Origin: Pedobacter sp. ok626
GTDB lineage: Bacteria; Bacteroidota; Bacteroidia; Sphingobacteriales; Sphingobacteriaceae
Reading direction: 5' to 3'
NCBI RefSeq assembly: GCF_900100435.1
Contig: NZ_FNEX01000012.1
Coordinates: forward strand, 1-64,000
Length of the DNA stretch: 64,000 nucleotides
Positions within the stretch are counted from its first letter, which is position 1; every line of letters starts with the position of its first letter. This document shows positions 43,289 to 52,063 of this stretch, one piece after another. The position numbers and the translations under genes are program-made. Below the pieces are notes generated by a model, which had not been told where the DNA came from, did no database searches, and saw only the letters and a program-made list of their open reading frames with translations.

Positions 43289-46200
43289 TTACAACTTCCT
43301 TTTTACTTCAACTTGTTCGTAAGCCTCTACAATATCGCCTACCTCAATGTTATTGAAGTTCTGGATGTTCAATCCACACTCGTAACCTCTTGATACTTCT
43401 TTCACGTCATCTTTATAACGTTTCAATGAAGCCAATTCACCAGTGTAAACTACTACACCATCTCTAACGATACGGATCTTGCTGTTACGTGTAATCGTAC
43501 CATCTAATACCATACAGCCGGCAATAGTACCAACCTTAGTGATTTTAAAGGTATCTCTGATCTCAACGTTAGCTGTAATCTTCTCTTCGAACTCAGGAGC
43601 CAACATACCTTCCATCGCAGCTTTGATCTCATTGATCGCATCATAGATGATAGAGTATAAACGGATATCTATCTGTTCAGCTTCGGCCAGTTTACGTGCA
43701 CCTGTTGAAGGACGCACCTGGAAACCAATGATGATCGCATCAGAAGCAGAAGCTAACAATACATCAGACTCCGAAATCTGCCCTACCGCTTTACCAATGA
43801 TATTGATTTGAATCTCTGGCGTAGACAGTTTCAATAATGAATCTGATAACGCCTCAATAGAACCATCCACATCACCTTTAACGATCAAGTTAAGCTCTTT
43901 AAAGTTACCGATAGCCAAACGACGACCGATTTCATCCAATGTAATGTGTTTCTGAGTACGAAGCCCTTGCTCACGCATCAATTGTAAACGTTTGTTTGCA
44001 ATCTCTCTAGCCTCAACTTCACTTTCCAGTGCATTGAATTTATCACCTGCAGTAGGTGCACCTTGCATACCCAATACCTGTACTGGTACCGATGGGCCTG
44101 CTTTATCTACTTTTTGACCACGTTCGTTAAATAACGCTTTAACTTTTCCACTATAGCTACCTGCAAGGATAGGATCTCCTACCTTTAAAGTACCAGCTTG
44201 TACCAGAACCGTAGTTACAATACCACGCCCTTTATCAAGCGTAGCTTCAATTACACTACCAGTAGCACGTTTGTTAGGATTAGCTTTAAGGTCTAATAAC
44301 TCAGCCTCTAATAAAACCTTCTCTAATAATAAGTCTACATTTTGACCGCTCTTACCAGAAATCTCCTGCGATTGGAAGTTACCTCCCCAATCCTCAACCA
44401 GAATATTCATAGCTGATAATTGTTCACGGATTTTTTCAGTATTTGCACCTGGTTTATCAATTTTTGTGAAAGCAAACACCAATGGTACGCCTGCAGCCTG
44501 TGCGTGGTTAATAGCCTCTTTTGTTTGAGGCATTACTGCATCATCCGCCGCAACAACGATAATTGCAATATCCGCAACCTTGGCACCACGAGCACGCATC
44601 GCCGTAAAGGCCTCGTGACCCGGTGTATCCAAGAATGTCACTTGCTTACCTGTTGCCGTAGTTACCATATAAGCTCCAATGTGCTGGGTAATACCACCGG
44701 CCTCACCTGCTACCACATTTGCTTTACGGATATAATCCAGCAACGATGTCTTACCATGATCCACGTGTCCCATAATGGTCACAACTGGTGCTCTTGGCAA
44801 TAAATCATCTTCGTTATCTTCCTCTTCAATAACGATGTCACTTTCATCATCCGGTTTAACGAATTGTATTTCGTAACCAAACTCATCAGCAACAATGGTC
44901 AAAGTCTCAGCATCCAAACGTTGGTTGATAGATACAAACATACCTAAACTCATACAAGTCGCGATAATTTTTGTAACCGGCTCATCCATCATCGTAGCCA
45001 ATTCATTTGCCGTTACAAACTCCGTAACCTTAAGTACACGTGATTGTAACTCTTGCTCCATTGCAGCCTCATCAGCTGACAAAGCAACATCATCACGTTT
45101 CTGACGACGAAGTTTTGCACGTTGAGCAAACTTGCCAGATTTACCAGCTCCACTTAAACGAGCAAGTGTTGCTTTAATCTGATCTTGTATTTCTTTTTCC
45201 GTAGGTTCCTCTTTAGGTCCGCCAGAAGGTGATCCTGGTTTGCTGTTCCTAAAATTAGGCCTGTTGGCTGTATTGTTAGTATTGTTTCTAAAATCAGGTC
45301 TGTTCGCAAAAGTTGGAGCAGGCTTAGGAGCACCCGGCTGTCCGCCTTGTACTTGTTGACCGCTTTGGTTTTGACCACCACCACCATGCTGTTGTCCTTG
45401 ACCAGGTTGGCCAGGATGTCCACCAGGAGTTTTCTTGCGTTTACGTTTTCTTTTCGCATCAGCACTTTCTCCCGAAGAAGCTACTGGCTGTGATTTACGA
45501 TCAGGCGTTACCGGCAAGGTAATCTTTCCAATGATATTAGGTCCCGAAAGTTTTACCGAACGTGCTTTAATCACTTCAGTTTCTTCAGGCTTTTCAATTT
45601 TTGGCGGTTCAGGAGTTACTTTTGGTGCAACTACTGGCTCAGGAGCTTTAACCACTGGTGCCTCAACAACCGGTTTTGGTTGCTCTTCGGCTTTAGGTGT
45701 TTCCACAGGCTTAACAGGTTCAGGTTTTATTTCCGCAACAGGCTGTTCAACCGGCTTCTCTACTTCCTTAACCGGCTCAGGTGCTTTTTCAACTGGAGCC
45801 GCCGGTGCTACTGGTGCCACAGGCGTTTCGGCCTTAGGCTCCGGTGCTGGAGCTTCCTCTTTCTTAACAGGGCGTGTTTTAGCATTTAAATCATCAAGAT
45901 TGATCTTTCCTACTATTTTCACACCAGGCAAAGAACCTTCTTCAGCTTTCTCTTCTACTTTTTCAGCAGCAGGAGCTTCTTCCCTAGGTTTCTCAACCGG
46001 AGGAGTATAAGCATTCAGGTTTTTAATTAAAATCCCCTCGTTCTCAAATTCAACATTTTTCTTAGGTGCTTCAGCAACTTTCTCGGTTACTTCCGGCTCA
46101 TCACGACGAATTTTACCAATAACAATTTGATTGGCTTCTTCTTTTACGATCTTATCGCCCTGAAACTCTTTCAACAATGCATTGTACATGTCGCGGGAGA

Positions 46201-46324
46201 GCTTAGTAGTGGGTTTATTCTCAACAGAAAAGCCTTTCTTTTCTAAAAACTCAACGGCCGTAGCTATACCTACGTTAAGTTCCTTAACTGCTTTAAATAA
46301 AATTATTGGTTTGTCGTCTGACAT
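43289..46324 (-). CDS. infB: Translation initiation factor IF-2
   Basis: GTPase that places initiator tRNA on the 30S subunit, 1011 aa. N-terminal IF2_N helix (LFKAVKELNVGIATAVEFLEKKGFSV) is followed by a long low-complexity linker to about residue 380, first Pro/Glu/Lys/Ala-rich, then Gly/Gln-rich (GGHPGQPGQGQQHGGGG). A second IF2_N-like segment (VLKVTEFVTANELATMMDE) precedes the G domain: GHVDHGKT (G1), DTPGHEAF (G3), TKID (G4). Domains II-IV follow (GSVIEATLDKGRG, and GFQVRPSTGARKLAE). Third gene of the rimP-nusA-infB run; a -7-like element at 46355-46362 suggests it also has its own promoter. Confidence 0.97.
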   Translation of the reverse strand: MSDDKPIILFKAVKELNVGIATAVEFLEKKGFSVENKPTTKLSRDMYNALLKEFQGDKIVKEEANQIVIGKIRRDEPEVTEKVAEAPKKNVEFENEGILIKNLNAYTPPVEKPREEAPAAEKVEEKAEEGSLPGVKIVGKINLDDLNAKTRPVKKEEAPAPEPKAETPVAPVAPAAPVEKAPEPVKEVEKPVEQPVAEIKPEPVKPVETPKAEEQPKPVVEAPVVKAPEPVVAPKVTPEPPKIEKPEETEVIKARSVKLSGPNIIGKITLPVTPDRKSQPVASSGESADAKRKRKRKKTPGGHPGQPGQGQQHGGGGQNQSGQQVQGGQPGAPKPAPTFANRPDFRNNTNNTANRPNFRNSKPGSPSGGPKEEPTEKEIQDQIKATLARLSGAGKSGKFAQRAKLRRQKRDDVALSADEAAMEQELQSRVLKVTEFVTANELATMMDEPVTKIIATCMSLGMFVSINQRLDAETLTIVADEFGYEIQFVKPDDESDIVIEEEDNEDDLLPRAPVVTIMGHVDHGKTSLLDYIRKANVVAGEAGGITQHIGAYMVTTATGKQVTFLDTPGHEAFTAMRARGAKVADIAIIVVAADDAVMPQTKEAINHAQAAGVPLVFAFTKIDKPGANTEKIREQLSAMNILVEDWGGNFQSQEISGKSGQNVDLLLEKVLLEAELLDLKANPNKRATGSVIEATLDKGRGIVTTVLVQAGTLKVGDPILAGSYSGKVKALFNERGQKVDKAGPSVPVQVLGMQGAPTAGDKFNALESEVEAREIANKRLQLMREQGLRTQKHITLDEIGRRLAIGNFKELNLIVKGDVDGSIEALSDSLLKLSTPEIQINIIGKAVGQISESDVLLASASDAIIIGFQVRPSTGARKLAEAEQIDIRLYSIIYDAINEIKAAMEGMLAPEFEEKITANVEIRDTFKITKVGTIAGCMVLDGTITRNSKIRIVRDGVVVYTGELASLKRYKDDVKEVSRGYECGLNIQNFNNIEVGDIVEAYEQVEVKRKL

Positions 46325-46354
46325 TGATATCCTATTTTTTCTTTAATTCTTATA

Positions 46355-46362
46355 CAAAAGTA
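46355..46362 (-). promoter_or_regulatory. Possible infB-proximal -7 element
   Basis: The minus strand reads TACTTTTG, an exact TAnnTTTG match, about 31 nt upstream of the infB ATG in the 116-bp gap after nusA. No -33 TTG at normal spacing. Confidence 0.4.
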
Positions 46363-46440
46363 ACGTTTATTCTTGTTTATTTCATGTGTAGGCAATTAGT
46401 TTTTAATTACTACATTATTTTGTAAACACCATAGCCAACG

Positions 46441-47676
46441 TTATTCAAACTCTGATTTTAAAATACTCATGACTTCTTTGATGGTCTCTTCTTCTAAATC
46501 GGTACGTTTTACCAACTCATCAACAGACAAAGCTAATACACTCTTAGCTGTATCACAGCCAACAGATTTCAACTCATCAATGATCCAGCTATCGATTTCG
46601 TCCGAGAACTCTTCGATATCCACATCCTCATCTTCTTCACCTGCTTCACGGTACACATCAATTTCGTAACCAGTTAATTTACCAGCTAGTTTAATGTTAT
46701 GTCCACCACGGCCAATTGCCAACGAAACTTGATCAGGCTTCAAATAAACTGAAGCATGTTTAGTTTCATCATCTAATTTAATAGAGGTGATTTTTGCCGG
46801 GCTCAATGCCCTGGTTATATATAGTGAGATATTGTTTGTAAAGTTAATTACGTCAATATTCTCGTTTTTAAGCTCTCTAACGATACCGTGGATACGTGAA
46901 CCTTTCATACCAACACAAGCTCCAACCGGATCAATTCTGTCATCGTAAGATTCAACAGCAACCTTGGCACGCTCTCCTGGTTCACGAACAATTTTCTTAA
47001 TGGTAATCAAACCATCAAAAATCTCAGGAACCTCAATTTCGAACAAACGTTGTAAAAACTCAGGTGCAATTCTCGAGATAATGATTTTTGGTGTAGCATT
47101 TACCATGTCAACCTTCAAAATCACCGCGCGAACAGAATCTCCTTTTTTGAAGTAATCCGCTGGGATTTGCTCCGTTTTAGGCATCATCAATTCATTACCC
47201 TCATCATCAAGCACCAAAGTTTCTTTTTTCCAAACCTGGTAAACTTCACCGGTAACAATCTCCCCAACTCTGTCTTTATATTTTTTAAAGATCTCGTCTT
47301 TTTCTAATTCCAATACTTTAGAAACTAGTGTCTGACGAGCAGCTAAAATCGCTCTACGACCAAAACTTTCCAATGTAATCTGCTCAATGTAGTCGTCGCC
47401 AACTTCCATATCCGGATCCAATTGTTTTACCTCTGCCAATTCAATTTCTAAATCATCGTCCTCAGAAAAGCCATCTTCCATTACTTTTCTGGTGCGCCAG
47501 ATCTCCAAATCTCCATTGTCCGGATTAACAATTACATCGCAATTCTCATCCGTACCATATTTTTTACGCAACATACTGCGAAATACCTCTTCCAGCACAC
47601 TAATCACTGTAGGACGGTCGATGTTCTTGAAGTCTTTAAACTCTTGAAATGAATCGATTAAATTAATATTGCTCAT
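46441..47676 (-). CDS. nusA: Transcription termination/antitermination factor NusA
   Basis: 411 aa. Binds RNA polymerase and modulates pausing and termination. N-terminal domain (LIDSFQEFKDFKNIDRPTVISVLEEVF), an S1 domain near residues 130-200 (VGEIVTGEVYQVWKKE), and two KH domains (DPVGACVGMKGSRIHGIVREL and VSLAIGRGGHNIKLAGKLTG) are in order. An acidic segment (EAGEEDEDVDIEEF) leads to a short helix-hairpin-helix-like tail (LKSVGCDTAKSVLAL). The acidic repeats of E. coli NusA are absent, as usual in this phylum. Starts 2 bp after rimP. Confidence 0.96.
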   Translation of the reverse strand: MSNINLIDSFQEFKDFKNIDRPTVISVLEEVFRSMLRKKYGTDENCDVIVNPDNGDLEIWRTRKVMEDGFSEDDDLEIELAEVKQLDPDMEVGDDYIEQITLESFGRRAILAARQTLVSKVLELEKDEIFKKYKDRVGEIVTGEVYQVWKKETLVLDDEGNELMMPKTEQIPADYFKKGDSVRAVILKVDMVNATPKIIISRIAPEFLQRLFEIEVPEIFDGLITIKKIVREPGERAKVAVESYDDRIDPVGACVGMKGSRIHGIVRELKNENIDVINFTNNISLYITRALSPAKITSIKLDDETKHASVYLKPDQVSLAIGRGGHNIKLAGKLTGYEIDVYREAGEEDEDVDIEEFSDEIDSWIIDELKSVGCDTAKSVLALSVDELVKRTDLEEETIKEVMSILKSEFE

Positions 47677-47678
47677 TT

Positions 47679-48143
47679 TTATTTAAATGAAATTAAAACC
47701 TTTGTTTCTGTTATATCATTAAAGTCTATGCTGGTTTCTACCAACTGGACTTTCTTACCTTTTTCTTTAACCTTTGCTTCTATGGTTATGCTGTTTTCAT
47801 CAGCATTCAACAACTTCCCTTCTTTCACCTCACCACCAGTCAGCTTTACACTTAGCTCACGTCCAATATTTTTAACATATTGTCTTTTAAGCCTTAACGG
47901 TTCACCAACTCCTGGTGAAGATACTTCCAGATTATATGCCTTTTCAATTGTATTTTCCTCCTCCAAATGAAAACCCACATGCCTGCTAATGGCTGCACAA
48001 TCCTGGATACTAATCCCCTCATCGCCATCAACGTGTATAATAAGCTTATTATTTGGCAGCATCCTAACCTCAACTAAAAACAACTCCGGCCTATCCGAAA
48101 TCTTCTCTTCAACTAATTCTGTTACTCTTTTTTCTACTTGCAT
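47679..48143 (-). CDS. rimP: Ribosome maturation factor RimP
   Basis: 154 aa from ATG 48143 (MQVEKRVTELVEEK); an in-frame TTG at 48149 is less likely. It assists 30S subunit assembly. Core motifs LFLVEVRMLPNNKLIIHVDGDEGISIQDCAAISRHVG and YNLEVSSPGVGEPLRLKRQYVKNIGRELSVKL are typical. The C-terminal SH3-like domain ends at TETKVLISFK. First gene of the rimP-nusA-infB operon, the order seen across bacteria, preceded by a hairpin leader. Confidence 0.95.
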   Translation of the reverse strand: MQVEKRVTELVEEKISDRPELFLVEVRMLPNNKLIIHVDGDEGISIQDCAAISRHVGFHLEEENTIEKAYNLEVSSPGVGEPLRLKRQYVKNIGRELSVKLTGGEVKEGKLLNADENSITIEAKVKEKGKKVQLVETSIDFNDITETKVLISFK

Positions 48144-48160
48144 AACCAATTTGCCAATAA

Positions 48161-48190
48161 TAGAAAAGAGGGGACTTCTGCCCCCTCTTA
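48161..48190 (-). promoter_or_regulatory. Terminator-like hairpin in the rimP leader (possible attenuator)
   Basis: On the minus strand AAGAGGGG (48182-48189) pairs with CCCCTCTT (48166-48173) over an 8-base loop, and is followed by TTTTCTATTATT. It lies between the -7 element (48205-48212) and the rimP ATG, so it would form in the nascent leader of the operon. Its shape is that of an intrinsic terminator. In E. coli the rimP-nusA-infB operon is autoregulated by NusA through leader termination, so an attenuator role is a reasonable inference. Confidence 0.55.
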
Positions 48191-48204
48191 CCTCTATTAC
48201 AGCG

Positions 48205-48212
48205 CAAATGTA
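48205..48212 (-). promoter_or_regulatory. -7 element of the rimP-nusA-infB operon
   Basis: The minus strand reads TACATTTG, an exact TAnnTTTG match, about 62 nt upstream of the rimP ATG. Transcription would begin just before the leader hairpin. The -33 element is not clear. Confidence 0.5.
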
Positions 48213-48273
48213 AGAAATATTTTTATAAATTAAAAATGCTATAACACAATGAGTTCTAATATTTGAAATGTTC

Positions 48274-48711
48274 CTATCTGGTTAGTAATTGCTGCTGAGC
48301 TCTTACCCCAGGCTTCAAGTCGTTTTTCAACATTTCTTTTACACTTCCAAACCGAGCATTCAAATGAGTCATAACTAAATAATCTCTTCCTTTTACGAAA
48401 GGCATTTTAGGAATAAAAACAAGATTAGTATCAGTAACTACAACCCTACCCTCGATTGGGAGCTCTTTTAGTGTAGAATCCTGATCGGATGGCGTTTGCA
48501 GAACAGAGACCAAACCATTAAGTGTCGAATCTGTCCCAGAGGACTCATTTTGCAATTGCAACAACCCGGCGCGATCGATATTGTCAAATGCAATAGCCGA
48601 ACTATCTGCAGAAAAATCTATTAAAAGTGGCTTGTTATTTGCTGATGAACAGGCAAACAAAAAAAAAGCAAAGAAAAAAACACCGAACTGCTTAACAAAA
48701 CTTTTAACCAT
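48274..48711 (-). CDS. Hypothetical lipoprotein
   Basis: 145 aa, unrecognised. FFFAFFLFACSS is a lipoprotein signal with a lipobox Cys at about residue 21. The mature part is short and polar: DSSAIAFDNIDRAGLLQLQNE, then RVVVTDTNLVFIPKMPFVKGRDYLVMTHLNARFGSVKEM, which reads like a small beta-domain with an Ig-like edge (LVFIPKMPFVKGRDYLV resembles the end of a bacterial Ig-like module). Divergent from the holin-like membrane gene at 48730. Function unknown. Confidence 0.68.
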   Translation of the reverse strand: MVKSFVKQFGVFFFAFFLFACSSANNKPLLIDFSADSSAIAFDNIDRAGLLQLQNESSGTDSTLNGLVSVLQTPSDQDSTLKELPIEGRVVVTDTNLVFIPKMPFVKGRDYLVMTHLNARFGSVKEMLKNDLKPGVRAQQQLLTR

Positions 48712-48729
48712 ACCGCTAAATTAAACATT

Positions 48730-49080
48730 ATGAGATTTATTGTAGAATTATTATTGACCGGACTTGCTGTATTTATTGGAGCACGCTATTTGGTCCCTGG
48801 CGTTACAGTAGACAGCTTCGGGTCAGCTGTCATCGCAGCTCTTTTAATTGCACTCGCCAATGCCACAATTGGATTTATTCTACGGGTACTCACTTTTCCC
48901 GTTAATTTTTTAACGCTTGGATTGGTTTCCTTTATCATCTCCGTATTAATGATTTTATTAGTTTCCAATGTAATGTCAGGATTTCATACCTCAGGATTTT
49001 GGGCAGCCGCATTTTTAGCCATTGTTGTCGCAATTATCAAGGCACTATTCGGGTCGATCGCTGGAACTGAAAAGGATTGA
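48730..49080 (+). CDS. Four-helix membrane protein of the phage-holin-IV/DUF360 (YvlD) type
   Basis: 116 aa with four hydrophobic helices: FIVELLLTGLAVFIGARYLV, SAVIAALLIALANATIGFI, FLTLGLVSFIISVLMILLV and GFWAAAFLAIVVAIIKALF. The pattern RYLVPGV, then ANATIGFILRVLTFPVNFLTLGLVSF, is that of the family annotated as phage holin or YvlD. Despite the name it is a common chromosomal membrane protein and is not evidence for a prophage. Stand-alone between two minus-strand units. Confidence 0.88.
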   Translation: MRFIVELLLTGLAVFIGARYLVPGVTVDSFGSAVIAALLIALANATIGFILRVLTFPVNFLTLGLVSFIISVLMILLVSNVMSGFHTSGFWAAAFLAIVVAIIKALFGSIAGTEKD

Positions 49081-49100
49081 CAATAAGCTACACAATTTCA

Positions 49101-49145
49101 AATAATAAGAGGGCCCTCAATTCAACTGAGTATCCTCTTATTATT
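49101..49145. terminator. Hairpin between convergent genes, likely bidirectional terminator
   Basis: AATAATAAGAGG (49101-49112) pairs with CCTCTTATTATT (49134-49145). The inner part can extend partly (CTCA with TGAG). It lacks a strong T-run, so efficiency is uncertain. It lies between the holin-like gene (plus) and cphA (minus). Confidence 0.6.
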
Positions 49146-49174
49146 TGGATTCACATTAAAACTCCAAAGTCCGA

Positions 49175-51790
49175 TTAAACGCCCAACTCCTTATCCAGAT
49201 ATTCAGATACTTTATCCACCGCATTATCAATTGTACCACTCAAGATTGTAATGAATGACCCTGATTTAGTAGTAGCCATCAGATATTTCAAACAATCATC
49301 TCCACTGTTATTAATCACAACTTCCATATCAGGCTTCACCTCAGCAATTCCTTCTAGCAATAAATCGATCAAATCCTGAGGAACACGTCCACGCAGATAT
49401 TTTTCCTGACAAATGATAATTTTATCAAACATTTGAGCAGAGATGCGTCCTGTTTCTCTGATGTCTTCATCTCTTCTATCCCCAGTAGCAGAAATTACAC
49501 CGATATGGTCCGTAGCCTCAATAGATTTCAGATAGTTTTTTATGCCGTTGTAACCATTTGCATTATGCGCAAAATCAACCAAAACCTTAAACTCTTTAAA
49601 GTTAAAAATATTCATCCGCCCTGGCGTTTGAGCCGCAGAAGGGATAAAGGTTTCTAGCGACATGCGGATATCTTCAATTTTATACCCCCATAAAAAAGTA
49701 GCCAGTGTAGCAGCCAATACATTTTGGATCATAAAATCCACGCTTCCACCAAAGGTTAAAGGAATATGTGTTACCTTTTCTACCCTGATCTTCCAGTCGC
49801 CCTTTTTAACCGTAATATAACCGTTCTCGTAAACCGCCGCTATGCCACCTTTCTTACTATGTTCTACAATAACAGGGTTATTTTCGTCCATGCTAAAATA
49901 AGCCACATTACAATCGGCATTGCCCGCAATTTTAACACAGTATTTGTTATCTGCGTTTAATACTCCCCAACCACCTCTCTTAACCGAGCCAATAATCACA
50001 GCTTTTACCTTGGTCAGATCATCCAATGTGTGAATGTCCGAAATCCCAAGATGATCTTCCTGTATATTGGTCACTATACCAATATCACATTGATTGAAGC
50101 CTAAACCAGCCCTTAAAATACCTCCACGAGCAGTTTCCAGTACAGCAATTTCAACCGTAGGATCTCTTAAAATAAACTCAGCGCTAATCGGCCCAGTTGT
50201 ATCCCCCTTCATCAGCATCGTATTCTGCACATAAATACCATCAGAAGTTGTGAAACCAACTCTGGTACCATTACTTTTCAAAATATGCGCAATAAGTCGG
50301 GTTGTCGTTGTTTTTCCATTGGTACCAGTAACCGCCACAATAGGAATCCTGGCTGATTTACCTGGCGGATAAAGCATATCAATTACCGGAGCCGCAACAT
50401 TTCTAGGTAAACCTTCGCTTGGAGCCAGGTGCATCCTAAAACCAGGTGCAGCATTAACCTCTAATACAACCCCACCATTTTCAGGTAAAGGCTGAGTAAG
50501 GTTCTCGGCCATGATGTCAATTCCGCAAATATCCAAGCCAATAACCCTGGAAATACGTTCACAAATAAATATATTTTGAGGATGCACCAAATCGGTTACA
50601 TCTATGGATGTCCCACCTGTACTTAAGTTGGCCGTAGATTTTAGGTAAACAATTTCACCTTTCGGCGGAACAGTCTCTAAAGTATAACCTTTCTTTTCCA
50701 GCAAATCGAGCGTATCGCGATCAACACCAATCTCCGTTAAAACATTCTCATGCCCGTACCCCCTTCTAGGGTCTTCATTTTCTTTATCTATCAGCTCTTG
50801 CATTGTTCCTTGTCCATTACCAGTTACATGAGCCGGAACACGCAAGGCAGCAGCAACCATTTTATGGTCGATAACCAAAACTCTGAAATCATATCCAGTT
50901 ATGAAACGCTCAATAATAATTTTACGCGAATAGATTTTAGCGTATTCAAAAGCCGCAGCAGCGGCTTCATCCGTCAGCACATTGATAGAAGCACCCTTAC
51001 CATGATTTCCATCCAGCGGCTTAAACACCAACGGATAACCAAGCTTTTTAATAGCATCAGGTAAATCCGCGACATCTGAAATGGTTACCCCCTTGGCCAC
51101 AGGAATAGCAGAATCCTGCAAAATCCTCTTGGTTTCATCTTTATTACAAGCAATATCAACAGCAATACTATTGGTCCTTTCTGTCATCGTCGCTCTAAAA
51201 CGAACCTGATTCTTACCATAACCCAACTGGACAAGAGAACTTTTATTTAACCTTATCCAGGGAATATCTCTTGAAATAGCCTCATCCACAATTGAACCGG
51301 TACTTGGGCCAAAACGCTCTATTTCCCTTAATTCCCGCATTCGCTGGATATCTGCCTCCAGATCATACTCCTGATCATTAATCAATGCTTCTGCAATTCT
51401 AACCGAAGCTTCGGCAGCATACAAGCCAGCCTTCTCCTCGATATAGCTAAACACAACATTGTATATACCTTCTGTTTTAGTCTGTCTTGTTCTTCCAAAA
51501 CCCGTATCCATTCCTGCCAAAGTTTGGATTTCCAGCGCAATATGTTCAATCACATGCCCCATCCAGGTGCCTTCTTCAATACGAACTAGAAAACCACCAG
51601 GCGCACCCTTGGAGCAACGGTGGGAATATAAGCTAGGCAGCAACTTTGCTATCCGTTCACCAAAACCTTCAATCACATTTGTAGGCCGCTGCTCCATCTC
51701 TTCCAAATCCAAACGCATCTGGATTAACTTCTTTCTTCTAATCGACCAAATATTCGGTCCACGGAGCACTTGTATGCCTAATATATTCAT
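49175..51790 (-). CDS. cphA: Cyanophycin synthetase
   Basis: Makes multi-L-arginyl-poly-L-aspartate, a nitrogen store, from Asp, Arg and ATP in the cytoplasm. 871 aa, the normal length. An N-terminal domain (ILGIQVLRGPNIWSIRRKKLIQMRLDLEEMEQ) precedes an ATP-grasp domain (KLGYPLVFKPLDGNHGKGASINV, VVLEVNAAPGFRMH) and a Mur-ligase-like domain with P-loop VAVTGTNGKTTTTRLIAHIL and the downstream VDFAHNANGYNGIKNYL, which ligate Asp and Arg in turn. Divergent from the degradation genes cphB and isoaspartyl peptidase, with a 273-bp shared promoter region. Presence in a heterotrophic Bacteroidota member is known but notable. Confidence 0.96.
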   Translation of the reverse strand: MNILGIQVLRGPNIWSIRRKKLIQMRLDLEEMEQRPTNVIEGFGERIAKLLPSLYSHRCSKGAPGGFLVRIEEGTWMGHVIEHIALEIQTLAGMDTGFGRTRQTKTEGIYNVVFSYIEEKAGLYAAEASVRIAEALINDQEYDLEADIQRMRELREIERFGPSTGSIVDEAISRDIPWIRLNKSSLVQLGYGKNQVRFRATMTERTNSIAVDIACNKDETKRILQDSAIPVAKGVTISDVADLPDAIKKLGYPLVFKPLDGNHGKGASINVLTDEAAAAAFEYAKIYSRKIIIERFITGYDFRVLVIDHKMVAAALRVPAHVTGNGQGTMQELIDKENEDPRRGYGHENVLTEIGVDRDTLDLLEKKGYTLETVPPKGEIVYLKSTANLSTGGTSIDVTDLVHPQNIFICERISRVIGLDICGIDIMAENLTQPLPENGGVVLEVNAAPGFRMHLAPSEGLPRNVAAPVIDMLYPPGKSARIPIVAVTGTNGKTTTTRLIAHILKSNGTRVGFTTSDGIYVQNTMLMKGDTTGPISAEFILRDPTVEIAVLETARGGILRAGLGFNQCDIGIVTNIQEDHLGISDIHTLDDLTKVKAVIIGSVKRGGWGVLNADNKYCVKIAGNADCNVAYFSMDENNPVIVEHSKKGGIAAVYENGYITVKKGDWKIRVEKVTHIPLTFGGSVDFMIQNVLAATLATFLWGYKIEDIRMSLETFIPSAAQTPGRMNIFNFKEFKVLVDFAHNANGYNGIKNYLKSIEATDHIGVISATGDRRDEDIRETGRISAQMFDKIIICQEKYLRGRVPQDLIDLLLEGIAEVKPDMEVVINNSGDDCLKYLMATTKSGSFITILSGTIDNAVDKVSEYLDKELGV

Positions 51791-52027
51791 ATTGAAATTG
51801 TTCTTTTATGTGTTGATTGTGACCATATTATAGGAATATCTTACAGTTATCTTGATACGGTCAAATGGAGACATTAAAGTTGGGTATATTTTTCTAATAA
51901 ATTACTACGCCAATATCGATTCTTTACATCTATTTTTTACAAGGAAATAATCTGGAAAACCACTCAAAAAACCACAAATAAATCCCATTATTATTAATAA
52001 AAATGGCGGATTTTACACTATTGCGTA

Positions 52028-52035
52028 TATATTTG
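52028..52035 (+). promoter_or_regulatory. -7-like element upstream of cphB
   Basis: TATATTTG, an exact TAnnTTTG match, lies 29 bp upstream of the cphB ATG. A weak TGG-like -33 partner is possible at 52004-52006. The rest of the divergent gap (51791-52027) shows no other clear motif. Confidence 0.45.
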
Positions 52036-52063
52036 GAATTATTGATAATATATTACAGGCAAA

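Noticed and set aside
44420..46010. Long plus-strand ORFs antisense to infB (127 and 191 codons)
   Set aside because: They mirror the conserved IF-2 coding sequence; the second is a Ser/Thr/Gly/Phe-rich complement of the Pro/Glu/Ala-rich linker.
48730..49080. Prophage remnant suggested by a holin-like gene
   Set aside because: The family name is historical; neighbours are chromosomal housekeeping genes and there are no other phage genes.
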